Below, in pieces: positions 9,847-19,137 of a stretch of DNA of 64,000 nt. The notes beneath the pieces are model-generated. The model saw nothing but the letters and a program-made list of their open reading frames with translations, had not been told where the DNA came from and made no database searches. Numbering within the stretch: position 1 is the stretch's first letter; every line of letters starts with the position of its first letter. The stretch comes from Phytohabitans suffuscus. Lineage in GTDB: Bacteria > Actinomycetota > Actinomycetes > Mycobacteriales > Micromonosporaceae. The stretch is taken from assembly GCF_011764565.1 (NCBI RefSeq), contig NZ_AP022871.1, positions 3,286,320-3,350,319 of the forward strand. Reading direction: 5' to 3'. Position numbers and translations under genes: made by a program.

Positions 9847-9868
9847 CGGATATCCGACTGCCCTCGCT

Positions 9869-11209
9869 TCAAAGGTCGCGGACCGCGGCGTAGAGGTCGA
9901 GCACCGCGCAGGCGACCGGCACCACGCAGACCACGAGCGCCGTATCCAACACGTCGGCCGCCCGGCCCAGGTAGGGCGAGGGCGGCCGGTGTGCGTACGC
10001 GACGCCGGCCGCCACGGCGGCGAGCGCGGCGAGCGTGCCGCCGGCGGCGAGGGCGAGGAGCACCGGTGGGCCGGCGCTCAGCAGCACCGCCACCCCGAGC
10101 ACGGCCGCGCCGCCCAGCCCGGCGGCGAGCAGGGGCACGCGGTGGTGCGTCGCGGCGAAGAGCCGGGAGCGCAGCAGCAGGCCGGCCGCCGCGACCCCGA
10201 CCAGCAGGCGCCCGGCCGGGCCGCCCGTGGCGACCAGCACGGCGCAGGCCGCGACGGCGAGTAGCGCGTATCCGGCCAGCAGGCCGGTGAGCGCCTCCTC
10301 GGTGCGGCCGACCGCGGCGTCGACGCGGGCCGGCTCCGGGCGCGGCGGCGTGCTGCCGTCGCCCGGTGACGGGGCGACCGGCGGCAGCGGCAGGCGCCCG
10401 AGCCGGATCGCGAGCAGCGGGATCGCGCCGACCCCGCAGGCGAGCAGCGCCAGCAGGACGGCGGCCGCGCCGTGCGGCGTGAGGCCACCGAGCGCGGCCA
10501 GCGCCGCCAGGCCGCCGAGCAGCCCCACCGTGCCGCCGGCGACGAACACGCGCAGGTGTGCGGCGACGCCGCCCGCGCCGAGGAGGGACGCGACCAGCAG
10601 TGCCGCCGAGCCGGCCAGCACCTGGGCCGGCCGCGCGGGCGGAGCCGGGAGGGCGCCGGCGGCGAAGGCGTACGGCAGGGCGTATCCGGCGAGGGTCGCG
10701 CCGGCCACGCCGTCACGCCGCGAGCGCGCCACCACCACGCCGGCGACCAGCAGCAGCGCCGCGGCGACCGCCGGCACGGCACTCCACTGTGGAGCGGCGC
10801 GGAGCGCGGCGGCGAGGCCCACGGCGAGCGGTACGGCGGCCGCGGCCAGGCCGGCGACCCGGGTGGCGGCCGGCGACCAGGACGCGCCGCGCCGCCGGGC
10901 CCCGTCGGCGATCGCCTCCACCACGTCGTCGTACTCCGGCTCGGCCCACCGCACCCGTGCGGGCAGCAGGAAGAGCAGCTCGCCGTCGCGTACCCCCTGG
11001 GGTGAAAGGGCCTGGGCGGCGGACAGGGCCGCGCCGTCCGCGCGGCGCAGGACCCAGCCGCCGTGCCGCTCGCCGTCGTCGGCGAGCCCGTCGCCGGCGT
11101 GCCGCAGCACCTCCGGCAGCAGCTCGGCGACCGGCACCTGCTCGGGCAGCGCCACGTCGAGCCGCCGGCGCGGCGTGCTGATCGTGACCCGGGCGAGTCC
11201 TGCGGCCAT
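9869..11209 (-). CDS. eccD: Type VII secretion integral membrane protein EccD
   Basis: Channel-forming membrane component of the ESX/type VII secretion complex. It has 446 residues from ATG 11209. Residues 1 to about 95 form the ubiquitin-like YukD domain (LARVTISTPRRRLDVALPEQ, then GVRDGELLFLLPA), followed by about eleven hydrophobic segments rich in Ala, Leu, Val and Gly, the EccD architecture. It is divergent from eccC with 75 bases between the starts. EccB and EccE, which complete the membrane complex in mycobacteria, are not in the window. Confidence 0.9.
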   Translation of the reverse strand: MAAGLARVTISTPRRRLDVALPEQVPVAELLPEVLRHAGDGLADDGERHGGWVLRRADGAALSAAQALSPQGVRDGELLFLLPARVRWAEPEYDDVVEAIADGARRRGASWSPAATRVAGLAAAAVPLAVGLAAALRAAPQWSAVPAVAAALLLVAGVVVARSRRDGVAGATLAGYALPYAFAAGALPAPPARPAQVLAGSAALLVASLLGAGGVAAHLRVFVAGGTVGLLGGLAALAALGGLTPHGAAAVLLALLACGVGAIPLLAIRLGRLPLPPVAPSPGDGSTPPRPEPARVDAAVGRTEEALTGLLAGYALLAVAACAVLVATGGPAGRLLVGVAAAGLLLRSRLFAATHHRVPLLAAGLGGAAVLGVAVLLSAGPPVLLALAAGGTLAALAAVAAGVAYAHRPPSPYLGRAADVLDTALVVCVVPVACAVLDLYAAVRDL

Positions 11210-11284
11210 CCTGTGTCCTCCCGCGACGGGGCAGCACGGATTGACGCACTTTACCTACGATGTGCGCTTGGGAGGTGACCCATC

Positions 11285-14200
11285 GTGGCCACGGTCCTCT
11301 TGCGACGGTCCGCCCGGCGGCCGGCGCCCGAGATCCCCTCCGGCGAGCTGCGCGTGGGGCCGCCGCCGGAGATCCCGCAGGCGGTCGGTGCCCGCTGGCA
11401 GCAGCTCATGGTGGTGCTGCCGATGCTCGGCGGCGGGGTCGCGATGGCGATGCTGATGGGCCGGGGCGGCGGGCCGTACTCGTACGTGGTGGGCGCGCTC
11501 TTCGGTGTCTCCTCCCTCGCGATGCTGGCCTCGTGGGGCGGCACGGGCGCGCCGAAGAAGGCGGAGATGCTGGCCGCCCGCCGCGACTACCTGCGCCACC
11601 TGGCCGGCCTGCGGCGCCGGGCCCGAGACACGGTCACCCGCCAGCGGGCCGGTCTCGCCTACCGCCATCCCGAGCCGGCCCAGCTCTGGTCCACTGTGGC
11701 CAGTCACCGGCTGTGGGAGCGGCGGGCCACCGACCCCGACTTCGGGGTGGTACGCGTCGGCGCCGGGCCGCAGGCGCTGGCCACTCCCCTCGTGCCGCCG
11801 GTCACCGGTACGCCCGGCGACCTCGAGCCGATGACCGCCGGGGCGCTGCGGCGCTTCCTCGACGCATACTCGGTGGTGCCCGACCTGCCGGTGGCGCTGT
11901 CGCTGCGCGGCTTCGCCCGCATCCACCTGCGCGGCGAGGCGTCCGCGCTGGCCCGCGCGATGCTGGTGCAGTTGTCGGTCTTCCACGCCCCCGACGACCT
12001 GCGGATCGCGGTCTGCGCCGGGCCGGAGCGCCGGGCCGCGTGGGAGTGGGTCAAGTGGCTGCCGCACGCCCAGCACCCGGCGCGCACCGACGCACTCGGC
12101 CCGGTGCGGCTCGTGGCCGGCTCGGGCGAGGAGCTGGAGCGGCTGCTGGGCGACCTGGTGGGCAGCCGGCCACGGTTCGGCGGTGGCCCGGCCCGCGACG
12201 GGCCGCACGTGGTGGTGGTGCTCGACGGCGCGGCCTGGAGCCACGAGGGCGGCATCGACGGGGTGTCGGTCCTGGACCTCGACGGCCCACCGCCGCGGCT
12301 GCTCGACCCGGCCACGCTCGTGCTCACGGTCGGCGAGCGGGGGCGGCTGCTGGTCGACTCCGGCGACGGTCCGGCCGAGGTGGGGCGCGCCGACGGGCTC
12401 GGCACGATCGAGGCGGAGGCGGTGGCGCGGCGGCTCGCGCCGTACCGCCTCGCGGCGCCCGCCGATGCCGACGAGCCGCCCGGCACGGTCGAGCCCACGC
12501 TGGTCGAGCTGCTCGGCCTGGCCGACGTCGACTCGGCCCCGCCGCCCCGGGCCACCCGTGACCGGCTGCGCGTGCCGGTCGGGCTGACCCCCGCCGGCCG
12601 GCCGGTCGAGCTCGACCTGAAGGAGTCCGCGCAGGACGGCATGGGCCCGCACGGGCTGCTCGTCGGCGCCACGGGATCGGGCAAGTCCGAGCTGCTCCGG
12701 ACGCTGGTGCTCGGGCTGGCCGCGACGCACTCCTCCGAAGATCTCAACTTCGTGCTGATCGACTACAAGGGCGGTGCCACGTTCGCGGCGCTCGACCGGC
12801 TGCCGCACACCGCCGCCGTGATCACCAACCTCGCCGACGAGCTGCCCCTCGTCGACCGCATGACCGACGCGCTCAACGGCGAGATCGTGCGCCGCCAGGA
12901 GCTGCTGCGCCGCGCCGGGGCGTCGAGCGTCCGCGAGTACGGGAAGGCGCGGCCCCCGCTGCCCTACCTGCTGGTCGTGTGCGACGAGTTCGCCGAGCTG
13001 CTCGCCGCCAAGCCGGACTTCATCGACCTGTTCCTCCAGATCGGACGGTTGGGCCGCTCGCTGGGCGTGCACCTGCTGCTCGCCTCCCAGCGGCTGGAGG
13101 AGGGGCGGCTGCGCGGGCTGGACACCCACCTGTCGTACCGGATCGGGCTGCGCACGTTCTCGGCGCTGGAGTCGCGCACGGTGCTGGGCGTGCCCGACGC
13201 GTACGAGCTGCCCCGCTCGCCCGGACACGGCTTCCTCAAGGCGGGCACCGAGCCGCTGGTGCGCTTCAAGGCGGCGTACGTGTCGGGCCCGTTCCGCCGC
13301 CCCGGTGACCGGCTCCCGGCGCCGCGGGCGGGACGGCCGCGCGTGCTGCCGTACGGCACCCACTACGTCCCGGCGCCCACCCCGGCCGCCCCGCCCGCCG
13401 ACACCGGCCCCAGCCTGCTGGAGCTGCTGGTCGAGCGGCTCGCCGGGCAGGGACCGCCGGCCCACCAGGTGTGGCTGCCGCCGCTGTCCCGCCCGCCCGC
13501 GCTCGACGAGCTGCTCGGCTCGGTCGCCAGCCACCCGGCGCGCGGGCTCACCGTCGCCAACCCCGACCTGCGCGGCGCGCTCCAGGTGCCGGTCGCCGTG
13601 ATCGACAACCCGTTCGAGCAGCGCCGCGACGTGCTGTGGCTGGCCCTCGACGGCGCGGCCGGCCACGTCGCGGTCGCCGGCGGGCCGCAGAGCGGCAAGT
13701 CGACGGTCGTCCGCACGGTGGTCTGCGGCCTCGCCCTCACCCACTCGCCGGCCGAGGTACGCGTCTACTGCCTCGACTTCGGCGGCGGCACGCTCGGCGC
13801 GCTCCGCGACCTGCCACACGTGGGCGGGGTGGCCGGGCGGCTCGACGCCGAGGCGGTGCGCCGTACGGTCGGCGACGTCGCGGCCCTGCTCGGCGAGCGC
13901 GAGGCGGGTGCGCCGGTCGACGGGCACGTCTTCCTCGTCGTGGACGGCTGGGCGACGCTGCGCAGCGACTACGACGACCTGGAGCCGCTGGTCACCGGCA
14001 TCGCCACCCGCGGCCTCTCCTACGGGGTACACGTGGTGGCCGCCGCCTCCCGCTGGCTCGACTTCCGGCCGGCGATCCGCGACCTCTTCGGCTCCCGGGT
14101 CGAGCTGCGTCTCGGCGACCCGACCGACTCGCTCGTGTCGCGGCGGGCCGCGCTGACCGTGCCGGAGAAGGCACCCGGGCGCGGCGTCACGGCGCAGGGG

Positions 14201-15061
14201 CGCCACCTGCTCACCGCGCTGCCGGTGCTCTCCACGCTCGACGGCGACCCGGCCGCGCTGGTGCGGGCGGTCGCTGCCGGCTGGACCGGGCCACCCGCGC
14301 CACGGGTGCGGCTGCTGCCACCGGTCCTGCCGTACACCGACCTCGACATCGGTCCGGACGGCGGGCTCCGGCTGCCCGTCGGGATCGCCGAGGCCGACCT
14401 GCGCCCCGTCGAGGTCGACTTCGGCAGCGACCCCCACCTGCTGCTCTTCGGCGACGCGGAGTGCGGCAAGTCGTCGTTCCTGCGGGCGCTGGCCGCCTCG
14501 GTCACCCGCCGCTTCACGCCCGAGCAGGCCCGCGTCATCCTGGTCGACTACCGGCGCAGCCTGCTCGGCGCGATCGGGTCGGACCACCTGATCGGGTACG
14601 GCACGACGGCCGCCACCACCGGGCAGCTGGTCGAGTCCGTCGACGGATACATGCGGCGGCGGCTGCCCGGCCCGGACGTCACCCCGCAGCAGCTGCGCGA
14701 CCGCTCGTGGTGGACCGGGCCGGAGCTGTTCGTGCTCGTCGACGACTACGACCTCGTCGCGGCCGCGCCGGTCAACCCGCTGCTCCCGCTCGTCGAGCAC
14801 CTGGCGCAGGCCCGCGACGTCGGCCTGCACCTCGTCCTGACCCGCCGCTCAGGAGGAGCGTCCCGCTCGCTGTACGAGCCGGTGATCCAGCGGCTGCGCG
14901 AGCTGGCGTCACCCGGGCTGGTGATGTCGGGTGACCCGGACGAAGGAGCCCTGGTCGGGAGCGTGCGGCCGGGCCCGCTGCCACCGGGCCGTGGCCGGCT
15001 GGTGACCCGCAAAGAAGGGGTACGGCTGGTGCAACTCGCCTACCTGCCGGGATTTCGGTGA
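11285..15061 (+). CDS. eccC: Type VII secretion FtsK/SpoIIIE ATPase EccC, fused Ca-Cb form
   Basis: Motor ATPase that recognises secretion signals on WXG100/PE-type substrates. GTG 11285 with ribosome site GGGAGGTGA gives 1258 residues. Two hydrophobic segments lie near residues 39-80. Three FtsK/SpoIIIE ATPase domains follow: Walker A GATGSGKSE near 461, GGPQSGKST near 798 and GDAECGKSS near 1055. Only the first has a canonical Walker B with Glu (LLVVCDEF); the second has VFLVVDGW and the third FVLVDDYD, so catalysis probably rests on domain 1, as known for EccC. Mycobacteria often split this into EccCa and EccCb; here it is one chain, as usual in non-mycobacterial actinobacteria. mycP follows on the same strand. 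Confidence 0.95.
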   Translation: MATVLLRRSARRPAPEIPSGELRVGPPPEIPQAVGARWQQLMVVLPMLGGGVAMAMLMGRGGGPYSYVVGALFGVSSLAMLASWGGTGAPKKAEMLAARRDYLRHLAGLRRRARDTVTRQRAGLAYRHPEPAQLWSTVASHRLWERRATDPDFGVVRVGAGPQALATPLVPPVTGTPGDLEPMTAGALRRFLDAYSVVPDLPVALSLRGFARIHLRGEASALARAMLVQLSVFHAPDDLRIAVCAGPERRAAWEWVKWLPHAQHPARTDALGPVRLVAGSGEELERLLGDLVGSRPRFGGGPARDGPHVVVVLDGAAWSHEGGIDGVSVLDLDGPPPRLLDPATLVLTVGERGRLLVDSGDGPAEVGRADGLGTIEAEAVARRLAPYRLAAPADADEPPGTVEPTLVELLGLADVDSAPPPRATRDRLRVPVGLTPAGRPVELDLKESAQDGMGPHGLLVGATGSGKSELLRTLVLGLAATHSSEDLNFVLIDYKGGATFAALDRLPHTAAVITNLADELPLVDRMTDALNGEIVRRQELLRRAGASSVREYGKARPPLPYLLVVCDEFAELLAAKPDFIDLFLQIGRLGRSLGVHLLLASQRLEEGRLRGLDTHLSYRIGLRTFSALESRTVLGVPDAYELPRSPGHGFLKAGTEPLVRFKAAYVSGPFRRPGDRLPAPRAGRPRVLPYGTHYVPAPTPAAPPADTGPSLLELLVERLAGQGPPAHQVWLPPLSRPPALDELLGSVASHPARGLTVANPDLRGALQVPVAVIDNPFEQRRDVLWLALDGAAGHVAVAGGPQSGKSTVVRTVVCGLALTHSPAEVRVYCLDFGGGTLGALRDLPHVGGVAGRLDAEAVRRTVGDVAALLGEREAGAPVDGHVFLVVDGWATLRSDYDDLEPLVTGIATRGLSYGVHVVAAASRWLDFRPAIRDLFGSRVELRLGDPTDSLVSRRAALTVPEKAPGRGVTAQGRHLLTALPVLSTLDGDPAALVRAVAAGWTGPPAPRVRLLPPVLPYTDLDIGPDGGLRLPVGIAEADLRPVEVDFGSDPHLLLFGDAECGKSSFLRALAASVTRRFTPEQARVILVDYRRSLLGAIGSDHLIGYGTTAATTGQLVESVDGYMRRRLPGPDVTPQQLRDRSWWTGPELFVLVDDYDLVAAAPVNPLLPLVEHLAQARDVGLHLVLTRRSGGASRSLYEPVIQRLRELASPGLVMSGDPDEGALVGSVRPGPLPPGRGRLVTRKEGVRLVQLAYLPGFR

Positions 15062-15207
15062 AACCCCCGAAGTCGTTCCTTGAACTTTTCCGGGTGGACC
15101 CAGTGGACACATCGACGCGGTAACCTGCGTCGTACGAACGCGCCCGGAAGAGGGACAGCGACCCGCCGGCTACTGGCTCGTTGTCCACCACTGGAGGCCA
15201 CACTGCC

Positions 15208-16518
15208 ATGAGCCTGTCGCGCCATCAGCGAGGCGCCGCTCCGATGTTCGCCGGGGCGGCGTTGGTGACTGTCGCGGCTCTGGTTGGCGCGACCGCGGTG
15301 GCTCCGGCTCCCTTCGCGGCCGCGTCCTCCGGCTCCGGCGGCGGCGCCCCGGCCAGCGTCGTGCGGCGCGACCAGGTGCGCGACGAGCAGTGGCAGCTGA
15401 CCGAGCTGCGGGCGACCCACGCGTGGCGGCACTCGACCGGTGACGGCGTGACCGTCGCGGTGGTCGACTCCGGTGTGGACGCCAGCCATCCCGACCTCGT
15501 GGGCCAGGTGCTGCCCGGCATCGACCTGGTGGCCAGCGGCGACGGCCGCACCGACCCGGTCGGCCACGGCACCACGGTGGCCGGCCTCATCGCCGGGCGC
15601 AACGACGACGACCGCGGCGTGATGGGCCTCGCCCCGCACGCCAAGATCCTGCCGGTGCGGGTGCTGGACGCGGAAAACAGATACGACGACGCGCTGATCG
15701 TGGCAAGAGGCGTGCGCTGGGCGGTCGACAACGGTGCCGAGGTGATCAACCTTTCGCTCGGCGGCAGCGGCACCAGCCCGGCGCTGGCCGCCGCCCTCGA
15801 CTACGCGTTCGCCCGCGACGTCGTGGTGGTCGCCTGCACGGGCAACCACTCCTCCGACCCCGCGCCCGCCGCCGGCCAGTCCCGCCCGACCACCGATGTG
15901 TGGTACCCGGCTCGCGAGCCGGGCGTCCTCGCGGTCACCGGCCTCGAGCGTGAGACCGAGAGCCTCTGGTCCGGCTCGATCACCGGCTCGGCCACCGTGC
16001 TGTCCGCCCCGGCGACCGGCCTGGTCGGCGCCCGGCCGGGCGGCACGTGGAAGGTGCAGGGCACGAGCTTCGCCGCCCCGCTGGTCAGCGCGACGGCGGC
16101 GCTGGTGCGGGCGAAGTGGCCCGAGATGTCCGCCGCCACCGTCGTCAACCGGCTGATCACCACGGCCAGCGACCTGGGCGCGGTGGGCCGCGACGACCGC
16201 TACGGCTACGGCCTGGTCGACCCGGTCGCCGCGCTGACCGCCGGCGTGTCCACGGTGGAGCGCAACCCGCTCGACACCAACGCCCCGCACGGCGTGGCCG
16301 GCTTCGGGGCGGCCCCCGGGGTGTCCGTGACGAGCTCCGGCACGGCGACCGGCCACCAGCCGGTCGGCGGGCGCGCGCAGGGCGTCCACACCGACTGGGC
16401 GGCCCAGCCGGCTGGCGAGCAGGAGCACTCCAAGCGCGGCTGGGCGATCGTCTTCGGCCTGCTGGTGACGGTGGTCGCCGCTACGGCAGCGACCGTGGTC
16501 CGCCGCCGCACGCGCTAG
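15208..16518 (+). CDS. mycP: Mycosin, type VII secretion-associated subtilisin-like protease
   Basis: Membrane-anchored serine protease that stabilises the ESX complex and processes some substrates. The start at ATG 15208 is chosen because GGAGG lies about nine bases upstream; the protein has 436 residues. A signal peptide (AALVTVAALVGATAVAPAPFAAA) is followed by a subtilase domain with catalytic Asp in AVVDSGVDASHPDL, His in GHGTTVAGLIAG and Ser in GTSFAAPLVSA, then a Gly/Ser-rich linker and a C-terminal transmembrane helix ending in RRRTR. It lies 146 bases after eccC, so the two are probably co-transcribed. Confidence 0.95.
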   Translation: MSLSRHQRGAAPMFAGAALVTVAALVGATAVAPAPFAAASSGSGGGAPASVVRRDQVRDEQWQLTELRATHAWRHSTGDGVTVAVVDSGVDASHPDLVGQVLPGIDLVASGDGRTDPVGHGTTVAGLIAGRNDDDRGVMGLAPHAKILPVRVLDAENRYDDALIVARGVRWAVDNGAEVINLSLGGSGTSPALAAALDYAFARDVVVVACTGNHSSDPAPAAGQSRPTTDVWYPAREPGVLAVTGLERETESLWSGSITGSATVLSAPATGLVGARPGGTWKVQGTSFAAPLVSATAALVRAKWPEMSAATVVNRLITTASDLGAVGRDDRYGYGLVDPVAALTAGVSTVERNPLDTNAPHGVAGFGAAPGVSVTSSGTATGHQPVGGRAQGVHTDWAAQPAGEQEHSKRGWAIVFGLLVTVVAATAATVVRRRTR

Positions 16519-16558
16519 CGCGGGGCCGGCGGGGTGGGTCGTGCACCGCGGAGATCAA

Positions 16559-16607
16559 GGCCGCGGGAGCAACGGTCCGGACCACCACGGACGTCGCGGC
16601 AGCTCAA
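16559..16607 (+). repeat. Dispersed structured repeat, family A, copy 1
   Basis: Begins GGCCGCGGGAGCAACGGTCC and matches four other copies in the window (near 30.8, 50.3, 50.6 and 58.9 kb). It contains three possible hairpins: GCYGC/GGGA/GCARC, the palindrome GGTCCGGACC, and a CCGCG/CGCGG-type stem around ACGTC. It lies in the 114-base gap between the convergent mycP and marP genes. Confidence 0.8.
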
Positions 16608-16632
16608 GGTCCCTGCCTCTGGATTTTGATCC

Positions 16633-17811
16633 TCAGGTGCAGTCGCCGGTCGTCGTCGCGCGGGTGCGGCTCTGGCCGGCGGTCGCCACCGGGGCCGCTT
16701 CCTGCGCGGTGACCGCGAAGCCAGTGTTTCGGTCGTCGGCCGCCGCCGCGAAGATGACGCCCAGCACCTGGCCGTTGGTCGCGACCAGCGGTCCGCCCGA
16801 GTTGCCGCTGCGCACCAGCGCCCGGATGGTGTAGATCTCGCGGGTCACGTCGCCCGAGTTGTAGATGTCCGGGCCGGTGATGTCGCCGACGTCGCGCACC
16901 CGGGCGGACTGGGCGTTGTACGGCCCGTCGAGCGGGAAGCCGAGCACGATCGCGTCCGCGTTGGTGGGCGCCTTGCGCGGCGCGAACGGCATGACCGGCG
17001 CGTCCAGACCGGGCACGTAGATGACGGCGAGGTCGCGGTCCGGGTCGTACACGGTGACCCGGCCGTCCAGCCGCTCGTCACCGACCTCGACCGTCACCGA
17101 CTCGGTGCCGGCCACCACGTGGGCGTTGGTCATGACGCGCTCGGACGAGTACACGAAACCGGAGCCCTCGATGCGCCGCGAGCAGCTCCGCGCGGAGCCG
17201 AGCACCTTGACCACGGACTGCCGCGAGTTGATGACGACGGCGGAGTTGGCCAGGCGCGGGTCGGGCGCGGCCACCTCGCGGGCGCGGGTGGGCGCCAGGT
17301 TGCCGAAGACCTCGGGGAAGCCACGGGTGTCCACCGTGTTGCGCAGGGCGTCGGAGAGGGCCTGGGCCTGCTGGGGCATGACCCGGTTGACCCCGTCGAG
17401 GAGCGCGCTGTTGCGCACCGAGCTGGCCAGCCACGGCAGCGACGACGAGCCGAGCGGCACCGCCACGAGCCAGGCCACCACCAGCACCGCGACCACCGAG
17501 ACGAGCGCCCCGCCCGCGTCGTCCAGCTTGCGGCCGGTCGGGCTGGTGATGGCGTGCCGAAGGTGGGTGCCCAGCCAGCCGGCGAGCGCCTGTCCCAACA
17601 CCGCGAGCCCGAAGATGGCGATCAGTGACACGACGACGCGCACGGCGTCGTCCGCGAACTGCCGGGCCACCAGCGGGCCGAGCTGCAGACCGATCAGCGC
17701 GCCGCCGAAGAAGCCGGCGAAGGACAGTGCGCCAATCACGAATCCCTGACGGTATCCGCTGATCGCGAACAACACCATAAGTAGGACAAGAGCGACATCG
17801 ATGGCGGACAC
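16633..17811 (-). CDS. marP: MarP-family membrane serine protease
   Basis: Periplasmic serine protease with a CvpA-like membrane domain; the M. tuberculosis homologue (Rv3671c) is needed for acid and oxidative resistance. It has 392 residues from ATG 17811. Residues 1 to about 165 form four hydrophobic helices (CvpA domain). The trypsin-like domain carries His in VMTNAHVVAG, Asp in YDPDRDLAVI and Ser in VRSGNSGGPL, a complete triad. Two Cys residues (SARSCSRRIEG and GDCT at the end) could form a disulfide. The gene opens the conserved minus-strand run with the Nudix, thioredoxin and nth genes. Confidence 0.94.
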   Translation of the reverse strand: MSAIDVALVLLMVLFAISGYRQGFVIGALSFAGFFGGALIGLQLGPLVARQFADDAVRVVVSLIAIFGLAVLGQALAGWLGTHLRHAITSPTGRKLDDAGGALVSVVAVLVVAWLVAVPLGSSSLPWLASSVRNSALLDGVNRVMPQQAQALSDALRNTVDTRGFPEVFGNLAPTRAREVAAPDPRLANSAVVINSRQSVVKVLGSARSCSRRIEGSGFVYSSERVMTNAHVVAGTESVTVEVGDERLDGRVTVYDPDRDLAVIYVPGLDAPVMPFAPRKAPTNADAIVLGFPLDGPYNAQSARVRDVGDITGPDIYNSGDVTREIYTIRALVRSGNSGGPLVATNGQVLGVIFAAAADDRNTGFAVTAQEAAPVATAGQSRTRATTTGDCT

Positions 17812-17865
17812 CCGTCAAGGGTACGGGGGTCCGGCCACCGCCGAGCGCGACTCGCGGCTCGGGTC

Positions 17866-18531
17866 TCAGCCGACGTCGTCACCCGCCGACGGCGTGGGCT
17901 GCGGCGCGGGCCGGGGCAGGTCGGCGATCCGGTCGCGCGGCCAGGGTCGGGCCCAGCCACCCATCTCCAGCAGCGCGGACAGCACGCCCGCCGTGAAGCC
18001 CCAGACGAGCATCCCGCGCACCTGGAACGCCGGACCGACCCAGCCGCTCGGGTGCCGGACCATGAGGCGGTTGTCCGGATCGACGAGCTCGGCCACCGGC
18101 AGGCGGGCGACCCGCGCCACCTCGGCCGGCTCGCGCGGGTGCACCTCGTGTGGCGCGTGCCACCAGGCGAGCACCGGCGTCACCAGGAAGTCGCTGACCG
18201 GGATCCAGAGCGGCGGCAGCTGGGCGAGCACGGTGACGCTCTCCGCCCGCAGGCCCACCTCCTCGTCGGCCTCGCGCAGCGCGGTCGCGGGGGCGTCGAG
18301 GTCTTCCGGGTCGCTCGCCCCACCGGGAAAGGCCGGCTGGCCGGCGTGGTTGCGCATCGTCTCGGCCCGCTGGAGCATGAGCACGTCGGGCGCGCCGTCC
18401 TGCTCGCCGAGGAGCACCAGCACCGCGCTGGCCCGGCCGCCCTCCTCGGGCGTGGGCACGCGGGTGAAGTCTTCGACCTTGGCGGTGCCGAGCCGGTCGA
18501 GCAGCGGTTTCAGCCAGGACGGCGCGCTCAT
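17866..18531 (-). CDS. CoA pyrophosphatase-type Nudix hydrolase
   Basis: Hydrolase of 221 residues likely to cleave CoA-type diphosphates. The Nudix box is visible as GGASDPEDLDAPATALREADEEVGL, with the catalytic READEE core, and the upstream MRNHAGQPAFPGG matches the CoA-specific signature. Its ATG overlaps the end of the thioredoxin gene by four bases, so the two are translationally coupled. It is the positional equivalent of Rv3672c. The C-terminal tail is Pro/Arg-rich and probably disordered. Confidence 0.92.
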   Translation of the reverse strand: MSAPSWLKPLLDRLGTAKVEDFTRVPTPEEGGRASAVLVLLGEQDGAPDVLMLQRAETMRNHAGQPAFPGGASDPEDLDAPATALREADEEVGLRAESVTVLAQLPPLWIPVSDFLVTPVLAWWHAPHEVHPREPAEVARVARLPVAELVDPDNRLMVRHPSGWVGPAFQVRGMLVWGFTAGVLSALLEMGGWARPWPRDRIADLPRPAPQPTPSAGDDVG

Positions 18532-19121
18532 GGCAGCGTCACTCCGAGGTGCTTGGCGGCCAGCGTCGCGAGGGTGGCGTCGTCGAGCGCGGTCGAGTTG
18601 TAGAGGTGGCGCACCCGCCCGTCGCGGTCGACGAAGAGGGTGGCCGGCAGGGCGGTCACGCCGAGCTTGGCGCGCAGCCGCTCGGACGGGTCGAAGAGGT
18701 TGGGGTAGGTCACCCCGAGGTCGGCGGCGAGGCTGCTCGCCGCCGGCCGGCTGTCACGCGTGTCGATCCCGACCACCGTCACCTTGCCGGCGGCCCGGTC
18801 GGCGAAGCGCTGGAACGCGGGCAGCTCCTCCCGGCACGGCCCGCACCACGAACCCCAGAGGTTGACGATCGCCGGGCCGCGGATGGCGCTCACGGTCACC
18901 TCCTGGCCGCCGGTGAAGCAGGGCAGCGTGACCTCGGGGAGCGGCTCGCCCGCCCCGGCCAGCGCGACCGGCGCGGCGGCCGGTGGGGGTGCGGTCAACG
19001 CGGCACAGTCGGCGAACGGTGACGCCGCCTCGGCGGCCAGCGGCTCCGCCGAGCCACCGCATCCGGCGACGGCCAGCACGAGCACGATGGCCGCCGCCCG
19101 CAGGGTGGAGATCACTGGCAC
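18528..19121 (-). CDS. TlpA/ResA-type thioredoxin-like lipoprotein
   Basis: Extracytoplasmic thiol-disulfide oxidoreductase of 197 residues. The N-terminus is a lipoprotein signal with lipobox VAGC (ALRAAAIVLVLAVAGCGG-type hydrophobic core), so it is probably lipid-anchored on the outer face of the membrane. The redox motif is WCGPC within NLWGSWCGPCREELPAF, followed by the cis-Pro loop ALPATLFVDRDG. It probably keeps Cys residues of exported proteins reduced or assists cytochrome maturation. It sits between nth (upstream, 16 bases) and the Nudix gene (overlapping), the Rv3673c position. Confidence 0.93.
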   Translation of the reverse strand: MPVISTLRAAAIVLVLAVAGCGGSAEPLAAEAASPFADCAALTAPPPAAAPVALAGAGEPLPEVTLPCFTGGQEVTVSAIRGPAIVNLWGSWCGPCREELPAFQRFADRAAGKVTVVGIDTRDSRPAASSLAADLGVTYPNLFDPSERLRAKLGVTALPATLFVDRDGRVRHLYNSTALDDATLATLAAKHLGVTLP

Positions 19122-19137
19122 TCCGGGTCTCGCTCGC

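Noticed and set aside
11255-14830. 1191-codon minus-strand frame over eccC
   Set aside because: The product is Arg/Gly/Gln-rich without domains; eccC on the plus strand has all three ATPase domains and a ribosome site.
16559-16607. Family A repeat as an ordinary terminator or CRISPR repeat
   Set aside because: No T-run follows, the copies are many kilobases apart in both orientations, and there are no spacers or cas genes.
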